Source: Serratia plymuthica NBRC 102599
GTDB lineage: Bacteria; Pseudomonadota; Gammaproteobacteria; Enterobacterales; Enterobacteriaceae
Assembly: GCF_001590925.1 (NCBI RefSeq)
Contig: NZ_BCTU01000010.1
Location: 1 to 64,000, forward strand
Direction: 5' to 3'
Length of the DNA: 64,000 nucleotides
Shown piece after piece: positions 8,000 to 15,693 of this stretch. Below the pieces are notes generated by a model, which was given only the letters and a program-made list of their open reading frames with translations, ran no database searches and had not been told where the DNA came from. The translations under genes and the position numbers were made by a program. How positions within the stretch are numbered: position 1 is the first letter of the stretch; each line of letters opens with the position of its first letter.

Positions 8000-9913
8000 A
8001 TGGCCGAATATAACGCAGTATTGCCAGCGGCATGGAACGCCCTGGTAAACGCCCTGTGCCAGGAAGCGCCTTATTTGCGGACCACGCTGGCCCCCGAGAT
8101 CGCCCGTTTCAGCCAGGCGCGCCTGGCCTCCGGTTGCCTGGCCGCCGCCTTTAACACCAGCCTGCTGGCGTATAACGGTTGCCCGCTTGAGTTCACCGTC
8201 TCCTCGGTTAAACCGCAGGCGCTTTCCTGCACGCTGGATCCTTTTTTGCCGCGTTACGCGGAAGATCGCGGGATCGCGGCTTTTTACCGGCATTGCCAAC
8301 GAATCACCGCAGCGCCCCCGCACGCTAATGCTGAGGCCAGTTTTGACGCGGTCAATCGCATGCAGCGCGAAAGTGCGCAGCCGCTGCGATTTGGCTCCTG
8401 GCTGGGGCGAAAATATGCGCCGGATGCAGTCAAGTTCAAAGTGTATTCCGAAGTGCCCGACGCGTCCGCATGGCCTGGCGGCGCGGCGGATTATCCGGTT
8501 GCCGGTTGCCAACAGGCAGGTTTGTCGTTGCTGATGGTCGGCTATTACCCGGAACTGCCTGCCTCACCGCGCGAATATTACTTTCAATGGCACAGCGCAT
8601 TGATCACCCACGCAGATATTGCGGCGGTCATGGCCTTTTTCGGCTGCGAGGGATGGCTTGCGGCACTAACGCCCCTGCTGGATAGCGCACTGAAACACAC
8701 GTTGAGTGACGAAGGCTTTCCACCCACCACCTACGGTTTTAGCCTGGCCTATAACCAAAACGGCGCACTGGAGAGTTTTACGCTGTTCACCATCGCGCCC
8801 GGTTTCTTCGGCGATAACCAGCGGGTATTTCCTGCCGTGCAAGCGCTGTCGGCACAAAGCGGCCACACCCTGCCCTTGCTGCAACGGGCGATGTCCGCGC
8901 AGGTCCCGTTGCAGTTCAACGTGGTCGGTTTTTCGGTTGATATGCAGGGCCATCACGGCATCAGCTGTACTTTCAGCCCGCAAAACACGCAATTCGAGGT
9001 GTTGCCACTGAGAACGGCCCCCCCAGCGGTCAGTGACGCCCACCCCAACCTGACGGCGTTGCTTGAGCAGCAGTGCGCCAGCGGTGCCTTTATTTCCCAT
9101 GTCAGAACGCCGGATGGCCGTTGGCATCGGGATGAAAATGCCTTCGTCACCGCCCAGGTGTTGCGAACCCTGAAGTACACCCCGCAGACCGCGCCTTATA
9201 TCGAGAAGGCGCTCGATTTTTTAATCGCCTGCGAAACCCGGCCGTTCCATTTCAGCTTTTGGCCAACCGCAGCCCATCCTGCATGGATGGCGAACCAAAG
9301 CATCTGCGCAGACATTGACGACACCGCCATCATTACCGAACTGCTTTACAAGTTCGGCCGCATTTCGCTGGCGCAGCTCAGGCAAACCGTTGCGCACATG
9401 AACGCTTATCAGGTCCGCCGGGTCGATCCCCGCCTGGCGGCCGTGCAACATCAGTGGGCGGAGTGCCAAAGTTTTCATACCTGGATGAAGGACGACAATG
9501 ACATCCGTCAACTGGATTGCTGCGTAAATACCAACGCACTGATTTTGCTCAATACGCTAAAGGCTGAAACCGGCGTTGTGGCACCGGCCTACCTGCGTAT
9601 TCTTCAAATGCTGAACCGGGCCGTGCAGTGGTGCGGCAAGCACTACGACAGGCTTAGCACCCTGACGCCCTATTACGCTCATCCCCACGAATGGCGCGTC
9701 GCCCTGGAATACGCCAGACAGCGTGGGATCCCGCAACTCACGCCCGTGATTGACGCTTTGGCCCGCTGGCAACGGCCCGCCGACCGGTTGGAAAGCCCGC
9801 TTTACCGGCGGCATGACGGGCGCTTCCTTTGGACCTCGGCCTGCCTGAACCCATTCAGATCTCTGGCCCACACCCATCGCACTGAGGATAGCTATGAATA
9901 CCTTTCTCAATGA
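8000..9913 (+). CDS. Putative two-domain terpenoid enzyme: ABBA prenyltransferase-like plus DxDD cyclase-like (637 aa)
   Basis: The C-terminal third (about residues 365-620) looks like an alpha-barrel of the squalene-hopene/class II diterpene cyclase or prenyltransferase-repeat type. It has a DG-x-W strand, then FSFWP, then DIDDTA at 438-443; the DxDD motif is the catalytic acid of class II cyclases. The N-terminal half (about 20-330) has strand patterns resembling DMATS/ABBA aromatic prenyltransferases: NGCPLEFTV near 57, a TLDP strand, FKVYSEV, VGYYPEL and YGFSLAY. If both readings hold, the protein could prenylate a substrate and cyclise it; the assignment of the N-terminal half is weak. 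It lies within the paralogue operon, 10 bases after the previous gene, and its end overlaps the next gene by 20 bases. Confidence 0.5.
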   Translation: MAEYNAVLPAAWNALVNALCQEAPYLRTTLAPEIARFSQARLASGCLAAAFNTSLLAYNGCPLEFTVSSVKPQALSCTLDPFLPRYAEDRGIAAFYRHCQRITAAPPHANAEASFDAVNRMQRESAQPLRFGSWLGRKYAPDAVKFKVYSEVPDASAWPGGAADYPVAGCQQAGLSLLMVGYYPELPASPREYYFQWHSALITHADIAAVMAFFGCEGWLAALTPLLDSALKHTLSDEGFPPTTYGFSLAYNQNGALESFTLFTIAPGFFGDNQRVFPAVQALSAQSGHTLPLLQRAMSAQVPLQFNVVGFSVDMQGHHGISCTFSPQNTQFEVLPLRTAPPAVSDAHPNLTALLEQQCASGAFISHVRTPDGRWHRDENAFVTAQVLRTLKYTPQTAPYIEKALDFLIACETRPFHFSFWPTAAHPAWMANQSICADIDDTAIITELLYKFGRISLAQLRQTVAHMNAYQVRRVDPRLAAVQHQWAECQSFHTWMKDDNDIRQLDCCVNTNALILLNTLKAETGVVAPAYLRILQMLNRAVQWCGKHYDRLSTLTPYYAHPHEWRVALEYARQRGIPQLTPVIDALARWQRPADRLESPLYRRHDGRFLWTSACLNPFRSLAHTHRTEDSYEYLSQ

Positions 9914-11321
9914 TCTGGTCACACTGAACAAAATCATTCTGGATAACGCGCGCGAACAGTTTCCAGACGCCGAGGCAAAACGGTTGCGCTATCGCGCCGC
10001 GCCGGCCACATTGGCAGAGGATCTGGCCGCAGAGGTCTGCACCGAGATCGTTTCGGGGGAAACCCGTTACCAGATCGCCACCAGTACCGACGGCACCAGT
10101 TGGAGCATGACGCTGGATTTCGCACTGAGCAGGCAGGTACCGCAAGTCCCCTATGTGGTGCTGACCTTCAGTACCTTCGGCAACGTCGACGAAATGATAT
10201 TCAATAAAGTGTTGCTGACCGCCACGGAAAACCGCTACCACGCGCAGTTGGATCTGGATCGGCTGGAACAGCGCGACGCCCTGCTGCGCGCCCTGTCGGA
10301 TTACGACGCGCAAACCACGCTGGTGGTAGCCATCGTCACCGATCACGGCATTCTCAACACCATTACCTCGCCTAAAATTTTCTATTTTGCCGAAAACTAT
10401 TACCCTTACATTTACCAAGGCATTGTGCCGCCGCCACCGCGTCTGCAGTTGATTCTCACCCCAATGCCTTACAAGAACGTGTGGTACAACTATTATCAGG
10501 ACTATGTCCGCAAAAATTACCTTTACTATCTGCCGGATACCTTCCTGCTGGCCACCAATGCCGCCGACGACGACAAACCCATGCTGTCGATTTCCTTCGC
10601 CGCCGCAGAACACGCGACGTCGCTGGACGATGTCAAAGTGACCTTCGATTATTTTCTCTCACCCAAGGTAACCCAGGCGCGCATCGCCGATGCCGCTGAA
10701 CAGTTTGCGCAAACGCAGTTGGACGGCAAGCTGGCGCCGTTCGCCAATGCCGACACGCTGAAGCTGCAATTGGGCTTGCCCGATGGAAAAACCGAGGAGA
10801 AAAATGCGCTGATCAACCTGCAAAGCGGCATCGTGGATTCCTTCACGCTGCCCTCCCAACAGTTTGCGCTGATCTGGGATGCGTTATTTGACCGCTCACC
10901 GCAAAACCTGTTGCTCAAGGGCTATCTGACGGTGCAATTCGTCGGCTTTAACCCGGACAACCTCCCGGTGCTGCTCGCGCTGGACGCCAAATACCAAAGC
11001 AAAGTACGGGAATTCATCAAACAGTCCGCTCCGGTCGACATCAATAAAACCGTTGAATTCAGGAGCGACAGCGGTGCTTACGATCCCTCAGGCCCGCGTC
11101 CGATCAAGCGTATTCTGGTGAATATCGACAATCAAACCGTCGAGTTGGATAAAGACCATCCCGCTCATTCGGTCAACGTGAAGATCTCGGTATTGGAACT
11201 GATCCTCAATCCGGATAAAAAGCTGATTTATCATTATGATCTGCAAGTCTATTACGTCGACGGGGGCATGACGCCCTATTACGACAAAACCTCGAGTTTT
11301 GAAATCATTTACGTTCCGTGA
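9894..11321 (+). CDS. Beta-rich paralogue G, unknown function, last gene of the operon (475 aa)
   Basis: It starts within the last codons of the putative terpenoid enzyme (20-base overlap, GAGGATAG upstream), so translation is coupled. Residues about 1-175 form a beta domain. An aromatic-rich stretch follows at about 175-215 (many Tyr, with PPPPR), then a helical segment near 265-285, and beta modules to the end, closing on DLQVYYVDGG and a final strand. The module pattern matches the other operon members, although the conserved NDPF motif is not seen. No signal peptide. Function unknown. The following tetR-type gene is convergent, so the operon ends here. Confidence 0.8.
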   Translation: MNTFLNDLVTLNKIILDNAREQFPDAEAKRLRYRAAPATLAEDLAAEVCTEIVSGETRYQIATSTDGTSWSMTLDFALSRQVPQVPYVVLTFSTFGNVDEMIFNKVLLTATENRYHAQLDLDRLEQRDALLRALSDYDAQTTLVVAIVTDHGILNTITSPKIFYFAENYYPYIYQGIVPPPPRLQLILTPMPYKNVWYNYYQDYVRKNYLYYLPDTFLLATNAADDDKPMLSISFAAAEHATSLDDVKVTFDYFLSPKVTQARIADAAEQFAQTQLDGKLAPFANADTLKLQLGLPDGKTEEKNALINLQSGIVDSFTLPSQQFALIWDALFDRSPQNLLLKGYLTVQFVGFNPDNLPVLLALDAKYQSKVREFIKQSAPVDINKTVEFRSDSGAYDPSGPRPIKRILVNIDNQTVELDKDHPAHSVNVKISVLELILNPDKKLIYHYDLQVYYVDGGMTPYYDKTSSFEIIYVP

Positions 11322-11344
11322 ACGGCGCGCCTGCGATAGACATT

Positions 11345-11962
11345 TCAGGTTGCCGATGGCGCAAACAGCAGGCTGCGCAGAAACAGCATGATCAATTTGC
11401 CGGAGGGATCGGCGCCGGTGCCGGTCTTCTGCAAAGCCAGCCCATGCGCCATCGCCATAAAGGCCGCCGCCAGTTCGTTTTGATCCGCCGGCGGCACTTT
11501 GCCCACCCGTTGAAACAGTGATCCGATCACCGCACCGATTTTTGCCTGATGCACGTCCCAGATATTTTTGTACTCCACGGCGAAGGCCGGGCTGCGTTTC
11601 GCGTGCAACTGCAACTCAACCGACAGCATGCACCAGTCAGCCTCCAGATTCAGAGTCGCCGCCCAAGCCTCCAGTCCCGTCAACACTCGCTCCGGGGTAT
11701 CGATATCACTTTGAGCCAGCGCAGTGAGTTGCGTGGCCTCCGCTTCCATATGGCGTTGTAACAGTTGCAGCAACAAGGCCTCCTTGGAGGCAAAGTTGGA
11801 ATAAAACGCCCCCTGGGAATATCCGGCCTGGCTGGCGATATCCCGGATTGAGGTACCGCCGTAACCGCCGGCGACAAACAATTGGCGTGCGGTTTCAAGC
11901 AATTGCTCGCGGGTTTGCTGCTGGCTTTCTTCGCGGGTTAACCGCTTTTTTTCTGTCTTCAT
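11345..11962 (-). CDS. TetR-family transcriptional regulator (205 aa)
   Basis: The N-terminus carries the TetR helix-turn-helix: TREQLLETARQLF, then TSIRDIASQAGYSQGAFYSN and FASKEALL at about residues 18-65. The C-terminal helical ligand domain is unassigned. It is divergent from an SDR gene at 12087 and shares a 125-base intergenic region with a long palindrome, so it very likely represses that gene and itself. It converges on the end of the beta-rich operon, 23 bases away. Whether it also affects that operon cannot be told. Confidence 0.9.
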   Translation of the reverse strand: MKTEKKRLTREESQQQTREQLLETARQLFVAGGYGGTSIRDIASQAGYSQGAFYSNFASKEALLLQLLQRHMEAEATQLTALAQSDIDTPERVLTGLEAWAATLNLEADWCMLSVELQLHAKRSPAFAVEYKNIWDVHQAKIGAVIGSLFQRVGKVPPADQNELAAAFMAMAHGLALQKTGTGADPSGKLIMLFLRSLLFAPSAT

Positions 11963-12001
11963 CTTCTTCGACTTTAGGCTGCTTTGGCGTCATAGATACG
12001 C

Positions 12002-12053
12002 ATTTAAGATATCACTTGATATTTTAAATGCGCCCCACTAAATTAAGATATCA
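12002..12053. promoter_or_regulatory. Probable TetR operator: 28-bp palindrome plus an extra half-site
   Basis: Positions 12002-12014 (ATTTAAGATATCA) and 12017-12029 (TGATATTTTAAAT) are inverted copies with one mismatch, separated by two bases. The half-site TTAAGATATCA recurs exactly at 12043-12053, and a shorter copy (TTAAGATTTTAA) lies near 12073. The cluster is in the divergent tetR/SDR promoter region, the expected position for the regulator's binding sites. Confidence 0.65.
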
Positions 12054-12086
12054 TATGAACTTTGAAACTCACTTAAGATTTTAACG

Positions 12087-13109
12087 ATGATGAACATGAA
12101 AACGGCTTTTGTCACCGGCGCCACCGGGCTGCTCGGCAATAACCTGGTCAGAGAGTTGATTGCAAAAGGTTGCCACGTCAAAGCGCTGGTACGCTCGCTG
12201 GAAAAAGGCCGCCGGCAGTTCGGTTCCGTCGAAGGCGTTGAGTTGATTGCCGGTGATATGACCGATGTGGCCGCCTTTGCCGCGCATCTGCAAGGCTGTG
12301 ACGTACTGTTTCATACCGCCGCTTATTTTCGCGACAACTACAAGGGCGGCAGCCACTGGCCCGAACTGAAAGCGATCAACGTCGACGGCACGGAGCGCCT
12401 GTTGGAGCAGGCATACCGCGCAGGCATACGCCGTTTTGTTCATACCTCCTCCATTGCGGTGCTCAACGGTGAACCGGGCATGCCGATAGACGAAACCTGT
12501 CTGCGTCGTTCGGAGGATGCCGATGATTATTACCGCAGTAAAATTCTGGCTGACGAGGTGGTACTGGCGTTTCTGCAAAACCACTCCGATATGAACGGCA
12601 GCCTGGTCCTGCCGGGTTGGATGTGGGGCCCCGCCGATCTTGGCCCCACTTCTTCCGGCCAGTTGGCCACTGACGTGATGAACGGCAAATTGCCGGGCCT
12701 GGTGCCGGGCAGTTTTTCAGTGGTTGACGCGCGAGATGTGGCGTTAGCGATGATCCTGGCGGCCGAGCGCGGCAAACGCGCAGAACGCTATCTGGCTGCG
12801 GGACGACATATGACCATGCAGCAACTGGTGCCGCTGCTGGGTAAAATAGCCGGGGTTCAAACGCCAAAGCGCACCTTGCCATTACCGCTGCTCTATATCA
12901 TAGCCGCGCTGCAGGAAGTTTATGCCCGCCTCAGCGGCAAGCCGGTCTTGCTCAGTTTGGCGACGGTGCGTTTGATGGTCAAAGAGGCCAACCGCTCCCA
13001 TTTCAATCATGCCAAAAGCGAACGGGAACTGGGCCTGACATTCCGGCCGGTAGAACAAACGATCGGCGATACGGTAGCCTGGTTGCGCAATAACGCCTCT
13101 AAAAGCTAA
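12087..13109 (+). CDS. NAD(P)-dependent epimerase/reductase, extended SDR family (340 aa)
   Basis: The N-terminal Rossmann motif is TGATGLLGNNL (GxxGxxG). The catalytic Ser lies in HTSSIAVL, and YYRSK near residue 150 gives the Tyr-x3-Lys pair. Length and layout fit extended SDR enzymes such as dihydroflavonol 4-reductase-like proteins, which reduce or epimerise a carbonyl substrate; the substrate is unknown. There are three in-frame ATGs at the start (12087, 12090, 12096); the first is used here. Regulation by the divergent TetR protein is likely. Confidence 0.87.
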   Translation: MMNMKTAFVTGATGLLGNNLVRELIAKGCHVKALVRSLEKGRRQFGSVEGVELIAGDMTDVAAFAAHLQGCDVLFHTAAYFRDNYKGGSHWPELKAINVDGTERLLEQAYRAGIRRFVHTSSIAVLNGEPGMPIDETCLRRSEDADDYYRSKILADEVVLAFLQNHSDMNGSLVLPGWMWGPADLGPTSSGQLATDVMNGKLPGLVPGSFSVVDARDVALAMILAAERGKRAERYLAAGRHMTMQQLVPLLGKIAGVQTPKRTLPLPLLYIIAALQEVYARLSGKPVLLSLATVRLMVKEANRSHFNHAKSERELGLTFRPVEQTIGDTVAWLRNNASKS

Positions 13110-13112
13110 TCG

Positions 13113-13140
13113 AACCGGGGAAAAGCCCTTTCCTCCGGTT
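13113..13140 (+). terminator. Hairpin after the SDR gene
   Basis: AACCGG-GGAAA pairs with TTTCC-T-CCGGTT with a one-base bulge and a short AGCCC loop, starting 4 bases after the stop codon. The U-tract is very short. Confidence 0.55.
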
Positions 13141-13146
13141 TAGTTC

Positions 13147-13260
13147 AGTACCGCCACACCCCGAGCCTGAGACAGGTGGGGTCATGCAGGTTAGCCGACC
13201 GTTGAGCGCATGGGCGCGCGATACGAGCCTCCATGGACGGATTCACGGCGTGTCGGTACT
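13147..13260. repeat. Candidate intergenic palindromic element, about 114 bp
   Basis: The stretch begins AGTACCGCCACAC and ends GTGTCGGTACT, which are near-perfect inverted copies, and it is GC-rich between them. It lies between two genes and has no convincing reading frame. The form resembles dispersed intergenic palindromic units of enterobacteria, but no second copy was seen in this window. Confidence 0.35.
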
Positions 13261-13300
13261 CTGCATGCTCCTCACTTGTAGCACTCTTAGGCGCGGCTAT

Positions 13301-14389
13301 TTAGGCGGCTTGCGCTTCCACATAGCTCAGCGCAGAACGCAATGTGGCTTCGCTGAGCGCTATCGGCAGCAAATGAATCGACTCCCCCTGCTGCAACGTG
13401 CGTGCAATCAGGCGCCGAACCTGCTCGTCATCGTGAATGTCCACCGCCAATGCGGCCAGGCTGACCGGCAGATCCAACCGCCGGTAAAGCGCGATTAACT
13501 GCGTCACGGTTTCCCACTGCTCCAGCAAGGCGCTTTGCACCAAAATGCCATAGGCTACCTTGGTGCCATGCAGGAAGGCATCGGTCTGCGGCAAGGCGGT
13601 CAGGCCGTTATGCACCGCATGTGCCGCCGCAATGCGGGTGTAACGATCCCCCAACCCGCCCACCAGGCCGCCGCCGGCAATAATCGCCTCCAGCACGTTG
13701 AGGAAAGGTTGGCTCAATTGCCCGTGCGCCAGCGCCTGCAACGCCGCTTCGCTTTCAGTGAGCAGCACGTCGCGTAGGGTCAGCGCAGTATTGAGGCCCA
13801 GTTGCACGGTTAACGGCAAGCGTTCCGGTTGCGGGCTTAGCACCGCCGCTTCGTACCATTTCGCCAGCGTATCGCCAATGCCCGCCAGTAAATACGCCTT
13901 CGGCGCACGCAGGATAATTTCCGGCTCCACCAGGACCAGATGGTTTGCATCGTTGAAAATTTCGTAGCGCAGCGCCTGCCCCTGATCGTTATACCAGACC
14001 GAAAGCGGCGTCCAGGCAGCGCAGGTTGCGGCAATGGTCGGGATCGCCACCACCGGCAGCCCCAGCCGGCGCGCCACCACTTTGGCGGTGTCCAGCACCG
14101 CGCCGCCGCCAAGGCCAATCACCACCTGCCGATCCGCCCCCGCCTGTTGCACGATGCTTTGCACCGTACTTTCGCTGCAATGGCTGTTGAACAACACCCT
14201 GCGGGCTTCAGGCGCGTCAAACACCTCAGGCAGCCAGGGTTTGGCGGCCGCCAGCGCACGCTCGCCATAAATCCACAGCGCATTGCCCAACTGCTGCGGG
14301 GAATAAAACTGCGCCAATCGGTCAATCGCACCGGGGAAAGCAAAATAGTTGGCGGGGCCGGCGACCACGCGAATGTGGGTATCACTCAT
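13301..14389 (-). CDS. hcxA: Hydroxycarboxylate dehydrogenase A (HcxA/YbdH-like)
   Basis: This is an iron-type alcohol dehydrogenase/glycerol dehydrogenase-like enzyme of 362 residues, the length of E. coli HcxA, which it strongly resembles (RVVAGPANYF, IPTIAATCAAWTPLSVWY, YLLAGIGDTLAKWYEA). The nucleotide-binding motif is GLGGGAVLDTAK. Likely metal ligands are the Asp in GIGD, the His in AHAVHNGL and the His in LHGTKVAYG. The E. coli enzyme reduces 2-oxoacids such as 2-oxobutanoate with NADPH. I use the ATG at 14389, preceded by AAGGA, rather than an upstream ATG at 14461 that would add a non-homologous 24-residue leader. Confidence 0.9.
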   Translation of the reverse strand: MSDTHIRVVAGPANYFAFPGAIDRLAQFYSPQQLGNALWIYGERALAAAKPWLPEVFDAPEARRVLFNSHCSESTVQSIVQQAGADRQVVIGLGGGAVLDTAKVVARRLGLPVVAIPTIAATCAAWTPLSVWYNDQGQALRYEIFNDANHLVLVEPEIILRAPKAYLLAGIGDTLAKWYEAAVLSPQPERLPLTVQLGLNTALTLRDVLLTESEAALQALAHGQLSQPFLNVLEAIIAGGGLVGGLGDRYTRIAAAHAVHNGLTALPQTDAFLHGTKVAYGILVQSALLEQWETVTQLIALYRRLDLPVSLAALAVDIHDDEQVRRLIARTLQQGESIHLLPIALSEATLRSALSYVEAQAA

Positions 14390-14610
14390 GCTCAAGTCCT
14401 TATTTTGTTTGCTGTTGCCATCATAGAGACGGGAAAGCCGATGACTAATACTGTTTTGCATTAGCTTATGATTTTTCGTTCATTGTCATCCGCCCGGCCG
14501 CCGTAGAAACTGGCTGCCTCAATTCATGCCGGTAAAAAAAACCATTCCAATGGTGACGATGAATTGTCCTCCCGTTTTTTAATGATGCTTAACCACGCAG
14601 GGTAAACTTA

Positions 14611-15684
14611 ATGAAACTGTTCAACACCTCATTACTGGCGTTAAGCCTGTTCGCCGTGTTTCCCGCTTTCTCCGCCCCCACTGCCGCACCGGTTCCGGCG
14701 GCGATCGCCAACCATCAGGGGCCGATCCGCATTGCGGTGATCCGCAATCTGGGCTCGGACGACAATACCACGCAGTTCGTCACCGGGGCGGTGCAGGAAG
14801 GCCGCAAACTGGGGTTTCAGGTCAACACTTTCCTGACCAACGGCGACGACGCTAAATTCCAGGACTTCGTCAATCAGGCGATCAGCCAGAAATACGACGG
14901 CATTATTCTGTCGCAGGGGCGCGATCCTTACTCAACCGCTCTGCTCAAACGCATTGCCGACAGCGGTATTGCGGTGGCGGCCTTTGATACCGCGGTTCAG
15001 GGCGAGATCCCGGGCGTTACCGTCAGCCAGCAGGACGACGCATCATTAACCGATCTCTCCTTCGGCCAACTGGTGAAAGACTTCGACGGCAAAGCCAACA
15101 TCGTCAAACTCTGGGTTGCGGGTTTCCCTCCGATGGAGCGGCGCCAGGCGCAGTACCAGAAACTGCTGCGCGACCAGCCCGGCATCAAAGAGCTTGAGTC
15201 TATCGGCGCGGTGTCTTCCGACGTTCAGGGCGACACGGCCAACAAGATCGGCGCGATCCTGGCCAAGTACCCCAAAGGCAAAATCGACGCCATCTGGGGA
15301 ACCTGGGACGCCTTTAGCCAGGGCGCTTACAAAGCATTGCAGGAAAATGGCCGCACCGAAATCAAACTCTACAGCATTGATATCTCGAACCAGGATCTGG
15401 CACTGATGCGCGCCAAGGGCAGCGCCTGGAAGCTCAGCGTGGCGGTCGATCCCAAGTTGATCGGCGCCGTTAACCTGCGTCTGGTGGCCAACAAAATCGC
15501 CGGCGAGAAAACCCCGGCAACCTATGAGTTTAAAGCCGCCGCCATTCCGCAAGCGCTGCTGCTGAGCCACCCGGAAGCCACCAACGTCGCCTCGCTGGCC
15601 AAGGTCATTCCGGGTTGGGGCAAATCGGACGATTTCGTTGCACCGTGGTTCGCCACGCTTGAAGCGCAACAGGCTAAAAAATAA
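14611..15684 (+). CDS. Periplasmic sugar-type ABC substrate-binding protein (357 aa)
   Basis: An N-terminal signal peptide (MKLFNTSLLALSLFAVFPAFSA) is followed by a type 1 periplasmic-binding fold of the RbsB/YtfQ kind: IRIAVIRNLGSDD, FQDFVNQAISQKYDGIIL, GIAVAAFDTAV and IWGTWDAFSQGAYKAL. It should bind a sugar or related small ligand in the periplasm. No permease or ATPase gene adjoins it; instead a beta-propeller protein follows 9 bases downstream, so it may serve a transporter elsewhere or act with that protein. Ligand unknown. Confidence 0.88.
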   Translation: MKLFNTSLLALSLFAVFPAFSAPTAAPVPAAIANHQGPIRIAVIRNLGSDDNTTQFVTGAVQEGRKLGFQVNTFLTNGDDAKFQDFVNQAISQKYDGIILSQGRDPYSTALLKRIADSGIAVAAFDTAVQGEIPGVTVSQQDDASLTDLSFGQLVKDFDGKANIVKLWVAGFPPMERRQAQYQKLLRDQPGIKELESIGAVSSDVQGDTANKIGAILAKYPKGKIDAIWGTWDAFSQGAYKALQENGRTEIKLYSIDISNQDLALMRAKGSAWKLSVAVDPKLIGAVNLRLVANKIAGEKTPATYEFKAAAIPQALLLSHPEATNVASLAKVIPGWGKSDDFVAPWFATLEAQQAKK

Positions 15685-15693
15685 GGAAGGTTC

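Noticed and set aside
13147-13260. A structured RNA or riboswitch before hcxA
   Set aside because: The element lies downstream of hcxA, which is on the minus strand, so it cannot be its leader; a repeat unit is a better reading.
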